Positions 1-11,483 are shown, numbered from the stretch's first letter. The stretch: 64,000 bases of DNA from Bacillus_BD sp050389805 (GCF_050389805.1 NZ_CP130945.1:434001-498000); one strand, 5' to 3'. Notes: a model not told the origin generated them from the sequence alone. Numbers and translations: made by a program.

Positions 1-2036
<2,036 letters not shown>

Positions 2037-2111
2037 AAAAACAAGGCATTACTCAATATTTCTTTCTTCAGCATTATCTAGTTTTGAGAGAATAATCTCT
2101 CATCTATATAG

Positions 2112-2227
<116 letters not shown>

Positions 2228-2230
2228 AAA

Positions 2231-2275
2231 AAATAAGGGTATAGAATCATTGTGATTCTATACCCTTATTTTTTT
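2231..2275 (+). terminator. Rho-independent terminator of the rRNA operon
   Basis: A perfect 19-bp inverted repeat (arms 2231-2249 and 2253-2271, 3-nt loop) ends in a run of T (2269-2275). It lies directly after 5S, so it closes the rRNA operon. No tRNA follows. Confidence 0.93.
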
Positions 2276-2396
2276 ATATGCGAAAACAGCCTTCATCATA
2301 AAGTTCATATAATTTAGCTCATTTAGCATCCATACATAGGCAATAATAAATAGGATATCAATCACACTACAAAGTATCACTAGAAAGGACATTGAG

Positions 2397-2594
2397 ATGG
2401 CTAGTAAGAAAAAAATCTATGAAGTAGAAGAAAACGAAACGGTTAATGATTGCTTAAATCGCATTCAAAATGACGGTTATATGCCAGTCAAAAGAATTGA
2501 GAAACCAATTTTTCAGGAAAAGGTTAGCGCAGGTCAAGTTAGCTTTGAACCTGCTGGAAGAAAAATTATCTTTGAAGCAAAAATAATTGAATAA
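2397..2594 (+). CDS. yebG: NETI-motif small protein YebG
   Basis: This 65-residue protein carries the sequence ENETVNDCLNRI at about residues 12-23, which marks the NETI-motif family. In B. subtilis yebG lies just upstream of purE, and the same neighbour relation holds here. The function of the family is unknown. The ATG is preceded by GAAAGGACATTGAG, a good ribosome binding site. No membrane segment or catalytic motif is visible. It probably has its own promoter, because the rRNA terminator separates it from the rRNA operon. Confidence 0.85.
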   Translation: MASKKKIYEVEENETVNDCLNRIQNDGYMPVKRIEKPIFQEKVSAGQVSFEPAGRKIIFEAKIIE

Positions 2595-2603
2595 ACCTTA
2601 AAC

Positions 2604-2640
2604 ACGAACAATATATTTTAACAACAAAATAATTGTTCGT
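2604..2640 (+). promoter_or_regulatory. PurR box pair (inverted) upstream of the pur promoter
   Basis: ACGAACAAT (2604-2612) and its exact inverted copy ATTGTTCGT (2632-2640) are separated by 19 nt. Both resemble the B. subtilis PurBox core (CCGAACWWT). They lie about 10 nt upstream of the TTGACA hexamer of the pur promoter, where PurR is known to bind in B. subtilis. This suggests PRPP-responsive repression of initiation, in addition to the riboswitch downstream. Assignment is by motif and position. Confidence 0.75.
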
Positions 2641-2649
2641 AGATTCCTG

Positions 2650-2679
2650 TTGACAATTGTCGAAATGGCATGGTTAAAT
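2650..2679 (+). promoter_or_regulatory. Candidate sigma-A promoter of the purine operon
   Basis: A perfect -35 TTGACA (2650-2655) is followed at 18 bp by TTAAAT (2674-2679), a weak -10. It lies between the PurR box pair and the riboswitch aptamer, which fits a start site about 25 nt before the aptamer. The -10 is imperfect, so the exact start is uncertain. Confidence 0.6.
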
Positions 2680-2703
2680 GGATGTATCAAATAAATAGTT
2701 ATG

Positions 2704-2777
2704 GCCCTCGTATAATAATAGGAATATGGCCTATAAAGTTTCTACCCAATTACCGTAAATAATTGGACTATGAGGGA
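2704..2777 (+). promoter_or_regulatory. Purine riboswitch aptamer, guanine type
   Basis: Conserved purine aptamer blocks are present in order: CTCGTATAATA, GGAATATGG, AGTTTCTACC, CCGTAAAT and GGACTATGAG. P1 pairs CCCTC (2705-2709) with GAGGG (2772-2776). The specificity base in GACTATGAG is C, as in guanine-sensing members; adenine riboswitches have U. The 3' P1 strand TGAGGGAAAG (2771-2780) can instead pair over 10 bp with CTTTCCCTTA (2861-2870), inside the downstream terminator. This gives a clear antiterminator/terminator switch: guanine or hypoxanthine binding should promote termination. Confidence 0.94.
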
Positions 2778-2844
2778 AAGTTAATGACTTGGCAGATCAT
2801 ATAATAGAGGGGTATTTCTATTATATAGATCATTTTACGTCTTT

Positions 2845-2896
2845 AAGCCTAGACTGTTTGCTTTCCCTTATGGATAGCAGCTGTCTGGGCTTTTTT
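2845..2896 (+). terminator. Riboswitch-controlled intrinsic terminator before purE
   Basis: A 10-bp stem pairs AAGCCTAGAC (2845-2854) with GTCTGGGCTT (2883-2892), extended by an inner TGCT/AGCA stem, and ends in T6. Its upper part overlaps the strand that pairs with the aptamer P1 in the antiterminated state. About 180 nt of AT-rich leader without a clear gene lie between here and purE. That leader includes a TATAAT at 3011-3016 with no good -35. Confidence 0.9.
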
Positions 2897-3078
2897 ATTG
2901 CCTTTCGATAGGTTTAATTACCATAAAATACTGATTGTTTAAATATGAGATGATAAGAAATTATTTGAAGGTTGTCTATGTTCAGTCGGAATTTTTTTTA
3001 CAATAAGTGATATAATTTGCTTGAAGAATCACAAACTAAGAACATTCGAAATTAGTTGAAAATGGATGGAGGGATTAC

Positions 3079-3567
3079 ATGAAGGCTCAAGTTGGAGTCA
3101 TTATGGGTAGCCAATCGGACTGGGAAACAATGAAACATGCTTGTGAAATACTCGAGATGCTCGAAATTCCGTTTGAAAAGAAAGTGGTATCGGCACATCG
3201 AACACCGGACTTAATGTTCCAGTATGCAGAGGAAGCTAGAGATAGAGGTCTAAAAGTGATTATTGCTGGAGCAGGAGGAGCCGCACATCTTCCTGGGATG
3301 GTTGCTGCAAAAACAACATTGCCTGTTATTGGAGTCCCAGTTCAATCAAAAGCGTTAAACGGGTTGGATTCTCTCCTATCTATTGTCCAAATGCCTGGGG
3401 GTGTCCCTGTGGCTACAGTTGCCATTGGAACATCTGGTGCTAAAAATGCTGGGTTATTAGCAGCAGAAATGTTAGGCGCATTTAATGATGATGTAGCGGA
3501 TAGATTGAAGAACTATCGAGAACAAATGAAAAAAGCAGCTTTAGAAAGTAGTGATCAACTTGTCTAA
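3079..3567 (+). CDS. purE: N5-carboxyaminoimidazole ribonucleotide mutase PurE
   Basis: PurE moves the carboxyl group of N5-CAIR to C4, giving CAIR, a cytosolic step in IMP synthesis. The 162-residue length is typical of class I PurE. Visible signatures are GSQSDWE near residue 10, SAHRTP with the active-site His at residue 40, and GAGGAAHLPGM. GGATGGAGGG lies before the ATG. It is the first gene of the operon, and its end overlaps the purK start. The pairing with purK supports the bacterial two-step carboxylation route. Confidence 0.97.
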   Translation: MKAQVGVIMGSQSDWETMKHACEILEMLEIPFEKKVVSAHRTPDLMFQYAEEARDRGLKVIIAGAGGAAHLPGMVAAKTTLPVIGVPVQSKALNGLDSLLSIVQMPGGVPVATVAIGTSGAKNAGLLAAEMLGAFNDDVADRLKNYREQMKKAALESSDQLV

Positions 3568-4693
3568 TCGAGTCATTTTACCTGGAGAAACAATCGGCAT
3601 AATTGGTGGTGGTCAGCTTGGAAGAATGATGGCGTTAGCTGCTAAGGCCCAAGGATACCGCATTGCGGTTCTAGACCCAACCGAAGATTGCCCTTGTGCA
3701 CAAGTTGCAGACATTTCCATAACAGGTCCTTATAGTGATATTCATTCTCTTCAAAAATTAGCTGAAGTAAGCGATGTAATCACATATGAATTTGAAAATA
3801 TAGATGCCAATGGTCTTCGGTGGTTATCTGAAAATGCTTATGTTCCACAAGGAGTTAAATTACTAGAAGTTACACAAAACCGCGTGACAGAAAAACAAGC
3901 AATTGTGGATGCAGGCGTTGAAGTTGCTCCGTATGTAGTAGTTGAGAATGAGAAGGATATTGAGGAAGGTTTAAACAAACTAGGATATCCGGCCGTATTA
4001 AAGACAGCACGGGGTGGCTATGATGGCAAAGGTCAGTTTGTCATCACTCAACAAGATGAGATAAAGGAAGCTGCAAAACTATTACAATCAGGTACTTGTG
4101 TGGTAGAAAAATGGGTCCCATATGAAAATGAAATTTCAGTCATCGTTTGTCGTAATGCAAAGGGTGAAACAGCCATTTTTCCAGTAGGTGAAAATATTCA
4201 CCGGGATAATATTCTGCACGAAACAATCGTACCTGCAAGAATCAGTGATAAGGCAAAGGAAAGCGCAGTAGAGATTGCTAAAAAACTAGCCCAACATAAT
4301 CAACTAGTCGGGATTTTAGCGGTTGAAATGTTTTTGACTAAAGAAGGAATTTTTGTTAATGAATTGGCACCAAGACCTCATAATTCAGGTCATTATTCCA
4401 TAGAAGCGTGTGAAACGTCTCAATTTGAACAGCATATACGTTCTGTTTGTAATCTACCATTAGGAAGCACCGAACTTCTTAAACCAGTTGTCATGGTTAA
4501 TGTTCTCGGTGAACATATGAAGAAGATAATTGAGAATGTTCCAGTAAAAAAGGATTGGAAGATCCATTTATATGGCAAAAAAGAGGCTAAAGAAAAGCGA
4601 AAAATGGGGCATGTGACATTATTACGATCGACGGTTGAAGAAGCATTAAAAGAGATAGAAGAAAGTGGGATTTGGCAATCGTTAGAGAAATGA
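3560..4693 (+). CDS. purK: N5-carboxyaminoimidazole ribonucleotide synthase PurK
   Basis: PurK is an ATP-grasp enzyme that makes N5-CAIR from AIR, bicarbonate and ATP, feeding PurE. The N-terminal IGIIGGGQLGRMM and the ATP-grasp region with LKTARGGYDGKGQ and ELAPRPHNSGHYS are visible. I prefer the TTG at 3560, giving an N-terminus SNRVILPGETIG that lines up with other Bacillus PurK proteins. A GTG at 3551 would add three residues. Either way the start overlaps the end of purE, suggesting translational coupling. No strong Shine-Dalgarno is visible. The length of 377 residues is normal. Confidence 0.95.
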   Translation: MSNRVILPGETIGIIGGGQLGRMMALAAKAQGYRIAVLDPTEDCPCAQVADISITGPYSDIHSLQKLAEVSDVITYEFENIDANGLRWLSENAYVPQGVKLLEVTQNRVTEKQAIVDAGVEVAPYVVVENEKDIEEGLNKLGYPAVLKTARGGYDGKGQFVITQQDEIKEAAKLLQSGTCVVEKWVPYENEISVIVCRNAKGETAIFPVGENIHRDNILHETIVPARISDKAKESAVEIAKKLAQHNQLVGILAVEMFLTKEGIFVNELAPRPHNSGHYSIEACETSQFEQHIRSVCNLPLGSTELLKPVVMVNVLGEHMKKIIENVPVKKDWKIHLYGKKEAKEKRKMGHVTLLRSTVEEALKEIEESGIWQSLEK

Positions 4694-4709
4694 ACGGAGG
4701 ACATTTATC

Positions 4710-6002
4710 ATGATTGAGCGCTATACAAGACCAGAAATGGGTGCCATTTGGACAGAAGAAAACCGTTTTAATGCTTGGTTAGAAGTTGAAATTTTGGCAT
4801 GTGAAGCATGGGCGGAATTAGGTGAAATTCCTAAGGAAGATGTTAGAAAAATCCGTGAAATGGCATCCTTTGATATGAATCGGATTAAAGAGATTGAAGA
4901 AGAAACACGTCATGATGTGGTTGCTTTTACCCGTGCTGTTTCAGAAACATTGGGTGAAGAAAGAAAATGGGTTCACTACGGTTTAACATCAACAGATGTA
5001 GTCGATACGGCCCTCTCTTATTTAATAAAACAAGCAAATGAGATTCTTTTAAAAGATCTTGAACGATTTGTTGCCATCCTAAAAGAAAAAGCACAAGAAC
5101 ATAAATATACGGTCATGATGGGGCGTACCCATGGGGTCCATGCTGAACCTACAACATTCGGTTTAAAAATGGCACTATGGTATGAAGAAATGAAGCGCAA
5201 CTTAGAACGTTTTAAGCATGCTGCTGAAGGCATTCAATATGGAAAAATCTCAGGTGCTGTCGGAACATATGCCAACATAGATCCATTTGTTGAAAAATAC
5301 GTTTGTGAAAAATTAGGAATTAAGCCCGCACCCATTTCAACGCAAACATTACAGCGGGACCGTCATGCGCATTATATGTCCATCATTGCCTTAATTGCTA
5401 CTTCAATTGAAAAGTTCGCCATTGAAATTCGTGGCCTGCAAAAAAGCGAAACGCGAGAAGTAGAGGAATTCTTTGCTAAAGGTCAAAAAGGTTCATCGGC
5501 AATGCCACATAAACGAAATCCAATCGGTTCAGAAAATATGACCGGTATGGCTCGTGTTATACGTGGTTATATGTTAACCGCTTTTGAAAATGTCCCACTT
5601 TGGCATGAACGAGATATCTCTCATTCATCTGCTGAGAGAATTATTCTACCAGATGCAACCATCGCTTTGAATTATATGTTAAATCGCTTTGGCAATATCG
5701 TGAAAAACTTAACTGTATTCCCTGAAAATATGAAACGGAATATGGATCGGACGCTTGGATTAATTTACTCACAACGTGTACTACTTGCGTTAATTGATAA
5801 AGGTCTTACAAGAGAAGAAGCATATGATACGGTGCAGCCAAAGGCAATGGAATCATGGGAAACACAAGTTCCATTCAGAACCCTTGTAGAGGGGGATGAG
5901 AAGATCACATCAAAACTCTCTCCAGAAGAGATTGCTGATTGCTTTGATTACCATTACCATTTGAAAAACGTAGATTATATTTTTGAAAAACTAGGTTTAT
6001 AA
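4710..6002 (+). CDS. purB: Adenylosuccinate lyase PurB
   Basis: PurB releases fumarate from SAICAR and from adenylosuccinate, so it serves both IMP synthesis and the AMP branch. The 430-residue protein has the fumarase/aspartase-superfamily signature GSSAMPHKRNP from residue 261, with the catalytic serine in the flexible loop. It also has TSTDVVDT near residue 90 and GRTHGVHAEP near 138. The start is preceded by GAACGGAGGACATTT. It sits in the operon 16 nt after purK. A gap of about 90 nt before purC holds no gene. Confidence 0.97.
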   Translation: MIERYTRPEMGAIWTEENRFNAWLEVEILACEAWAELGEIPKEDVRKIREMASFDMNRIKEIEEETRHDVVAFTRAVSETLGEERKWVHYGLTSTDVVDTALSYLIKQANEILLKDLERFVAILKEKAQEHKYTVMMGRTHGVHAEPTTFGLKMALWYEEMKRNLERFKHAAEGIQYGKISGAVGTYANIDPFVEKYVCEKLGIKPAPISTQTLQRDRHAHYMSIIALIATSIEKFAIEIRGLQKSETREVEEFFAKGQKGSSAMPHKRNPIGSENMTGMARVIRGYMLTAFENVPLWHERDISHSSAERIILPDATIALNYMLNRFGNIVKNLTVFPENMKRNMDRTLGLIYSQRVLLALIDKGLTREEAYDTVQPKAMESWETQVPFRTLVEGDEKITSKLSPEEIADCFDYHYHLKNVDYIFEKLGL

Positions 6003-6093
6003 AAAGGTTAGAAATAGCTCTTATAGTCTTATTGGAAATTTCACCGGTTACGTTCATTCTACTTCCCAACTTTATAAAAGGGGGCCTTTTCAA

Positions 6094-6813
6094 ATGGAAA
6101 AAGGTAATCAGTTATACGAAGGAAAAGCCAAAAAAATATATGCAACGAATGATGAACAAGTTGTTTGGGTTGAGTACAAAGATTCTGCAACAGCTTTTAA
6201 TGGGGAGAAAAAAGCAGACATTTTAGGAAAAGGTCGCTTAAATAATATCATCACAAGTCTTATTTTTGAAAAATTAAAGGATAAAGGGATCGAGTCCCAT
6301 TTTATCAAGCAAGTTTCCGAAACAGAGCAACTTGTGAAAAAGGTGTCCATTATCCCGCTTGAAACAGTTGTACGGAATACAGCAGCAGGAAATTTTTCAA
6401 AGCGGCTAGGGATTGAAGAAGGAACCCTTTTAGTGAGACCGATTGTGGAGCTTTATTATAAAGACGATGCACTTGGGGATCCATTATTAACGGATGAACA
6501 CGTGGATGTGCTTGGAATTGCTACAAAGGAAGAAGTAGATGAAATAAAAGCAAAAGCACTTAAGGTTAACGAAGCCTTAGCAGAGATTTTTGCAAAGATT
6601 GGAATTCGCTTAATTGATTTTAAACTTGAATTTGGGAAGGACGCCCAAGGGAATATCTTATTAGCGGATGAAATTTCACCTGATACATGCCGCCTTTGGG
6701 ATCAAGAAACCAATCAAAAGCTCGATAAAGACTTATTTCGCCGTGATTTAGGTAATCTTACAGATGCATATGAAATTATTTTAGCCAAATTAGGAGGAAA
6801 CCAGCATGTATAA
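6094..6813 (+). CDS. purC: SAICAR synthetase PurC
   Basis: PurC ligates aspartate to CAIR using ATP. The 239-residue length is usual for bacterial PurC. It begins KGNQLYEGKAKKIYAT, the nucleotide-binding glycine-rich start of the family. It carries VVRNTAAGNFSKR and LADEISPDTCRLWD with the expected acidic residues. The ATG follows AAAGGGGGCC. Its end overlaps the purS start by 8 nt. Confidence 0.97.
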   Translation: MEKGNQLYEGKAKKIYATNDEQVVWVEYKDSATAFNGEKKADILGKGRLNNIITSLIFEKLKDKGIESHFIKQVSETEQLVKKVSIIPLETVVRNTAAGNFSKRLGIEEGTLLVRPIVELYYKDDALGDPLLTDEHVDVLGIATKEEVDEIKAKALKVNEALAEIFAKIGIRLIDFKLEFGKDAQGNILLADEISPDTCRLWDQETNQKLDKDLFRRDLGNLTDAYEIILAKLGGNQHV

Positions 6814-7060
6814 AGTAAAAGTATTCGTTACCTTAAGAGAAAGCGTACTAGATCCACAAGGAACAGCAGTGAAACACTCCTTACACTCTATGAATTATAA
6901 CGAAATTGCAGATGTTCGTATCGGTAAATATATGGAATTAATGGTAGAAAAGTCAGACCGTCCAGTACAAGAGGTTGTTAAAGAAGTATGTGATCGACTA
7001 CTTGCAAATCCAGTTATTGAGGATTATCGTTTCGAAATTGAGGAGGCTGTTGCTCAGTGA
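6806..7060 (+). CDS. purS: FGAM synthase subunit PurS
   Basis: This 84-residue small subunit of the three-part formylglycinamidine ribonucleotide synthase is found with PurQ and the short PurL in Gram-positives. The start YKVKVFVTLRESVLDPQGTAV is characteristic. PurS bridges PurQ and PurL and helps channel ammonia. It overlaps purC by 8 nt and purQ by 4 nt (GTGA), so equimolar synthesis is likely. Confidence 0.96.
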   Translation: MYKVKVFVTLRESVLDPQGTAVKHSLHSMNYNEIADVRIGKYMELMVEKSDRPVQEVVKEVCDRLLANPVIEDYRFEIEEAVAQ

Positions 7061-7743
7061 AGTTTGCCGTTATTGTTTTCCCAGGATCAAACTGCGATAT
7101 AGATATGTTTCATGCAATCAAAGATGAATTAGGGGAAGAAGTAGAATACGTTTATCATACAACAGAAAGTCTAGATGAATTTGACGGAATTTTACTTCCT
7201 GGCGGATTTTCTTATGGCGATTACTTACGTTGTGGTGCGATTGCTCAGTTTAGTAATGTCATGAAGGAAGTTGTTAAAGCTGCAGAAGCTGGAAAGCCGG
7301 TACTTGGAGTATGTAACGGATTTCAAATTTTACTTGAAGCAGGTCTCTTACCAGGTGCAATGAAGCGTAATGAAAGCTTACAGTTTATTTGTAAACCAAC
7401 TAGATTAAGAGTAGAAAATAATGGAACCATGTTTTCTAATCAATATCAAAAGGATGAAATCATCACGATTCCAATTGCGCATGGTGAAGGAAACTACTAT
7501 TGTGATGAAGAAACATTAGCAAATTTAAAGAAAAACAATCAAGTTGTTTTCACTTATGAAGGAATAAATCCGAACGGAAGTCTTGAAAATATTGCAGGTA
7601 TTACGAATGAAAAAGGAAATGTATTAGGAATGATGCCACACCCTGAACGAGCTGTTGATGAATTACTCGGAGGAGCAGATGGACTGAAATTATTCCAATC
7701 AATCGTTAAACAATGGAGGGAATCAAATGTCGTTAACTCATGA
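7057..7743 (+). CDS. purQ: FGAM synthase glutaminase subunit PurQ
   Basis: PurQ is a class I glutamine amidotransferase subunit that supplies ammonia to PurL. The nucleophile is Cys86 in GVCNGFQ. The His of MMPHPERAVDE near the C-terminus completes the triad with the following Glu. Length is 228 residues. It begins with GTG in a GTGA overlap with the purS stop and overlaps purL by 17 nt. Confidence 0.96.
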   Translation: MKFAVIVFPGSNCDIDMFHAIKDELGEEVEYVYHTTESLDEFDGILLPGGFSYGDYLRCGAIAQFSNVMKEVVKAAEAGKPVLGVCNGFQILLEAGLLPGAMKRNESLQFICKPTRLRVENNGTMFSNQYQKDEIITIPIAHGEGNYYCDEETLANLKKNNQVVFTYEGINPNGSLENIAGITNEKGNVLGMMPHPERAVDELLGGADGLKLFQSIVKQWRESNVVNS

Positions 7744-9946
7744 ACCAAGCCCACAACAAATTAAAAAAGAAGAAATCTACAAAACAATGGGCTTGACCTC
7801 TGAAGAATTTGCATTGGCAGAAAAGATTCTCGGTCGTACTCCTAACTATACAGAAACAGGAATTTTTGCGGTTATGTGGTCAGAACACTGTAGTTATAAA
7901 AATTCGAAGCCCGTACTAAAAAAATTCCCTACATCTGGACCACAAGTGCTTCAAGGTCCTGGTGAAGGAGCAGGAATTGTTGATATTGGTGATGAGCAAG
8001 CGGTTGTGTTCAAAATCGAAAGTCATAACCACCCATCAGCAATTGAACCCTATCAAGGGGCTGCAACAGGTGTTGGCGGAATCATTCGTGACGTATTCTC
8101 CATGGGTGCAAGACCGATTGCGATGTTAAATTCATTACGATTTGGTGAACTCGATTCATCTGCTCGTGTTCGTTATCTTTTTAAAGAAGTGGTTGCAGGT
8201 ATTGCCGGTTATGGAAACTGTATTGGAATTCCAACAGTTGGTGGAGAAATCCAATTTGAACCAACATATGAAGGAAACCCCCTTGTTAATGCGATGTGTG
8301 TTGGTCTCATTGACCATAAAGATATCCAAAAAGGTCAAGCAAAAGGGATCGGAAATACCGTTATGTATGTAGGAGCAAAAACAGGTCGTGATGGAATTCA
8401 TGGAGCAACATTTGCTTCTGAAGAGTTAACAGAGGAGTCGGAACAAGATCGTCCAGCTGTCCAAGTTGGGGACCCATTCATGGAAAAATTACTACTTGAA
8501 GCTTGTCTAGAAGTTGTGAAATGTGATGCGCTTGTTGGGATTCAAGATATGGGTGCAGCCGGTCTTACAAGTTCTTCAGCTGAAATGGCAAGTAAAGCAG
8601 GTACAGGAATCGAAATGAACCTTGATTTAGTACCACAGCGTGAAACAGGAATGACGGCTTACGAAATGATGCTTTCTGAATCACAGGAACGTATGCTTCT
8701 TGTTGTTCAAGTAGGACGTGAAGCTGAGATTCAAGAAATCTTCAAAAAGTATGACCTTGATTGTGTAGCCGTTGGGAAAGTAACGGATGATAAAATGCTT
8801 CGTCTATTCCACAAAGGGGAAGTAGTGGCGGAAATTCCTGCAGATGGATTGGCCGAGGATGCACCAGTTTACCACAAACCATCTTCTGAACCAGCCTATT
8901 TCGGTGAATTCCAAGCAATGGATCTTGAAGTTCCACAAGTTGAAAATATCGAAGAAACACTTGAAAACTTATTAAAACAATCCACCATTGCAAGTAAAGA
9001 ATGGGTTTATAATCAATATGACTATATGGTACGCACAAATACGGTTGTATCTCCAGGATCGGATGCTGCAGTTCTTCGTATTCGTGGAACACGTAAAGCC
9101 CTTGCCATGACAACAGACTGTAATTCACGCTATATCTACTTAGACCCTGAAACAGGCGGAAAAATTGCGGTTGCAGAAGCAGCAAGAAATATTGTATGTT
9201 CAGGTGCTGAGCCACTAGCGATTACAGATAACTTAAACTTTGGAAATCCTGAAAACCCAGAAATTTTCTGGCAAATTGAAAAGGCAACGGATGGATTGTC
9301 AGAAGCATGTAGAGAATTAAATGCACCGGTTATTGGTGGAAACGTCTCTCTATATAATGAAACGAGCGGTGAAGCAATTTACCCAACGCCTGTTATTGGA
9401 ATGGTTGGGCTTATCAAAGACCATGACCATATCACAACGCAATCGTTTAAAGCTGCAGGTGATTTGATTTTCCTATTAGGCGAAACAAAACCTGAATTTG
9501 GTGGTAGTGAGCTTCAAAAATTACAAGAAGGAAAGATTTTTGGTCGCTCACCTGAAATCGACTTAGAGGTAGAGAAAACACATCAGAAGGCTGTTCTTGA
9601 TGCCATTCGAGCTGGTTTTGTTCAATCGGCACATGATGTATCAGAAGGTGGACTAGGTGTTGCTTTAGCAGAAAGTACATTTGGTACGGGTCTAGGGGCT
9701 AAGGTTAATACAACTGGTAATGCCGTAACAGCTCTATTCAGTGAATCACAATCAAGATTCTTACTTACAGTAAAAAAGGAACATCAAGTAGATTTTGAAA
9801 AATTAACAGGTGCTACTTTAATTGGTGAAGTAACAGAGCAGCCGAATCTTCAAATCGTGAATGATGGAGAAACGGTCGTAAATTCTTCAGTTGAAAAATT
9901 TGAGAGTGCTTGGAGAGGAGCAATTCCATGCCTGCTAAATTTATAG
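7727..9946 (+). CDS. purL: FGAM synthase large subunit PurL (short form)
   Basis: The 739-residue short PurL forms the complex with PurS and PurQ that makes FGAM from FGAR, ATP and glutamine-derived ammonia. Visible motifs include SEHCSYKNSKP near residue 52, ESHNHPSAIEPYQGAATGVGG, and the second AIRS-like half with DNLNFGNPE and HDVSEGGLGVALAE. The long fused glutaminase domain of enterobacterial PurL is absent, consistent with separate purQ. The ATG follows GGAGGGAATCAA inside the end of purQ. Confidence 0.97.
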   Translation: MSLTHEPSPQQIKKEEIYKTMGLTSEEFALAEKILGRTPNYTETGIFAVMWSEHCSYKNSKPVLKKFPTSGPQVLQGPGEGAGIVDIGDEQAVVFKIESHNHPSAIEPYQGAATGVGGIIRDVFSMGARPIAMLNSLRFGELDSSARVRYLFKEVVAGIAGYGNCIGIPTVGGEIQFEPTYEGNPLVNAMCVGLIDHKDIQKGQAKGIGNTVMYVGAKTGRDGIHGATFASEELTEESEQDRPAVQVGDPFMEKLLLEACLEVVKCDALVGIQDMGAAGLTSSSAEMASKAGTGIEMNLDLVPQRETGMTAYEMMLSESQERMLLVVQVGREAEIQEIFKKYDLDCVAVGKVTDDKMLRLFHKGEVVAEIPADGLAEDAPVYHKPSSEPAYFGEFQAMDLEVPQVENIEETLENLLKQSTIASKEWVYNQYDYMVRTNTVVSPGSDAAVLRIRGTRKALAMTTDCNSRYIYLDPETGGKIAVAEAARNIVCSGAEPLAITDNLNFGNPENPEIFWQIEKATDGLSEACRELNAPVIGGNVSLYNETSGEAIYPTPVIGMVGLIKDHDHITTQSFKAAGDLIFLLGETKPEFGGSELQKLQEGKIFGRSPEIDLEVEKTHQKAVLDAIRAGFVQSAHDVSEGGLGVALAESTFGTGLGAKVNTTGNAVTALFSESQSRFLLTVKKEHQVDFEKLTGATLIGEVTEQPNLQIVNDGETVVNSSVEKFESAWRGAIPCLLNL

Positions 9947-11412
9947 AAAACCCAAAATCAAAAGGGCTTTCTGAATTAAAACGTTTAGGTGAATTAAAAG
10001 GGTTAAATGAAGAATGTGGGATATTTGGAATTTGGGGTCATCCCGATGCAGCGCAAATCACCTATTATGGTCTTCATGCTCTTCAACATCGTGGACAGGA
10101 AGGTACTGGAATCGTTGTAACAGATGGAGAAATCGTTAAAGGTGTGAAAGGTGAAGGTCTTGTTACTGAAATTTTTCACGCAGAAGCCATGAAGGAACTT
10201 TCTTTTGGTAAGTCAGCTATTGGTCATGTTCGTTATGCAACGGCTGGTGGAAGTGGTTATGAAAACGTTCAGCCGCTCGTTTTCCATTTTCAACAAGGAA
10301 GTCTTGCACTAGCTCATAATGGAAATTTAGTAAATGCCATTCATTTAAAGAGTCAGCTTGAAGGGCAAGGAAGTATTTTTCAAACAAGCTCAGATACAGA
10401 AGTGTTAGCCCATCTTATTAGACGTGGTGGTCATGTTCCATTTAAAGAGCGTGTAAAAAATGCATTGAGCATGCTAAAAGGGGCTTATGCTTTTCTTATT
10501 ATGACAGAAAAACGCCTAATGGTGGCTCTTGATCCAAATGGAATGCGTCCTTTATCCATTGGGAAAATGGGTGATGCCTATGTTGTTGCATCTGAAACTT
10601 GCGCTTTTGATGTAGTTGGTGCTGAATATGTTCGTGATGTTTTACCAGGTGAATTATTAATCATAGATGATGAAGGATTAAAATCTGAAGTATTTGCTCG
10701 TGCTTCCAATCAAGCGATGTGTATGATGGAATATGTATACTTTGCTCGTCCAGATAGTAATATTAACGGAAATAATGTTCATTCAGCAAGAAAAAGACTT
10801 GGTCGAAAATTAGCCCAAGAAGTAAATATTGAAGCGGATGTTGTGACAGGTGTTCCTGACTCAAGTATTTCAGCAGCAATTGGTTTTGCCGAGGCATCTG
10901 GAATTCCTTATGAACTAGGATTAATTAAAAATCGTTATGTAGGACGTACATTTATCAAACCGACACAGGCATTACGAGAACAAGGGGTCAAAATGAAGCT
11001 TTCTCCTGTTAGAGGAGTCGTTGAAGGGAAAAGAGTCATTATGGTCGATGATTCCATTGTTCGAGGCACAACTAGTAAACGGATTGTCCGCATGCTTCGT
11101 GATGCTGGAGCAACAGAAGTACATGTGGTGATTAGTTCACCACCGATTGAGAATCCTTGTTTCTACGGGATTGATACGTCTACAAGAGAAGAATTGATTG
11201 CGAACGACAAATCGATTGAAGAAATTAGACAAATCATTGGCGCAGATACTTTAACATTTTTAAGTGTAGAAGGCACAGTCGAAGCGATTGGTGGTAGTGG
11301 TGAAGGTGAATATGGCGGTCATTGTATGGCCTGCTTTACGGGTAACTATCCAACAGAAATTTATGATGACCTTGAACGAGAAGAATTAAAAGAAAAACTT
11401 GTTAAAAAATAA
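9928..11412 (+). CDS. purF: Amidophosphoribosyltransferase PurF
   Basis: PurF is the first committed enzyme of the pathway, making phosphoribosylamine from PRPP and glutamine. The start is the ATG at 9928, because GGAGAGGAG lies 7-8 nt upstream; the TTG at 9910 lies before that site. The catalytic Cys is residue 30 (KGLNEECGIFG), so the propeptide removed to expose it would be 29 residues, against 11 in B. subtilis. The PRPP motif VIMVDDSIVRGTTS is intact. C-terminal Cys residues (HCMACFTG) fit the iron-sulfur cluster of the Bacillus enzyme. It overlaps purL by 19 nt. Confidence 0.96.
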   Translation: MPAKFIENPKSKGLSELKRLGELKGLNEECGIFGIWGHPDAAQITYYGLHALQHRGQEGTGIVVTDGEIVKGVKGEGLVTEIFHAEAMKELSFGKSAIGHVRYATAGGSGYENVQPLVFHFQQGSLALAHNGNLVNAIHLKSQLEGQGSIFQTSSDTEVLAHLIRRGGHVPFKERVKNALSMLKGAYAFLIMTEKRLMVALDPNGMRPLSIGKMGDAYVVASETCAFDVVGAEYVRDVLPGELLIIDDEGLKSEVFARASNQAMCMMEYVYFARPDSNINGNNVHSARKRLGRKLAQEVNIEADVVTGVPDSSISAAIGFAEASGIPYELGLIKNRYVGRTFIKPTQALREQGVKMKLSPVRGVVEGKRVIMVDDSIVRGTTSKRIVRMLRDAGATEVHVVISSPPIENPCFYGIDTSTREELIANDKSIEEIRQIIGADTLTFLSVEGTVEAIGGSGEGEYGGHCMACFTGNYPTEIYDDLEREELKEKLVKK

Positions 11413-11483
11413 TGCAAGTAATGCGAGCTGGAATGAACTTAGGTTTATGCCAGCTCCTGAAAAATTTTTGGGGGTTCTATTCA

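Noticed and set aside
3011..3016. A second purE promoter with TATAAT just upstream of the gene
   Set aside because: No acceptable -35 at the right spacing; the riboswitch would be bypassed.
11412..11483. purM starting at 11412
   Set aside because: The added residues do not match PurM; the ATG at 11484 gives the family N-terminus.
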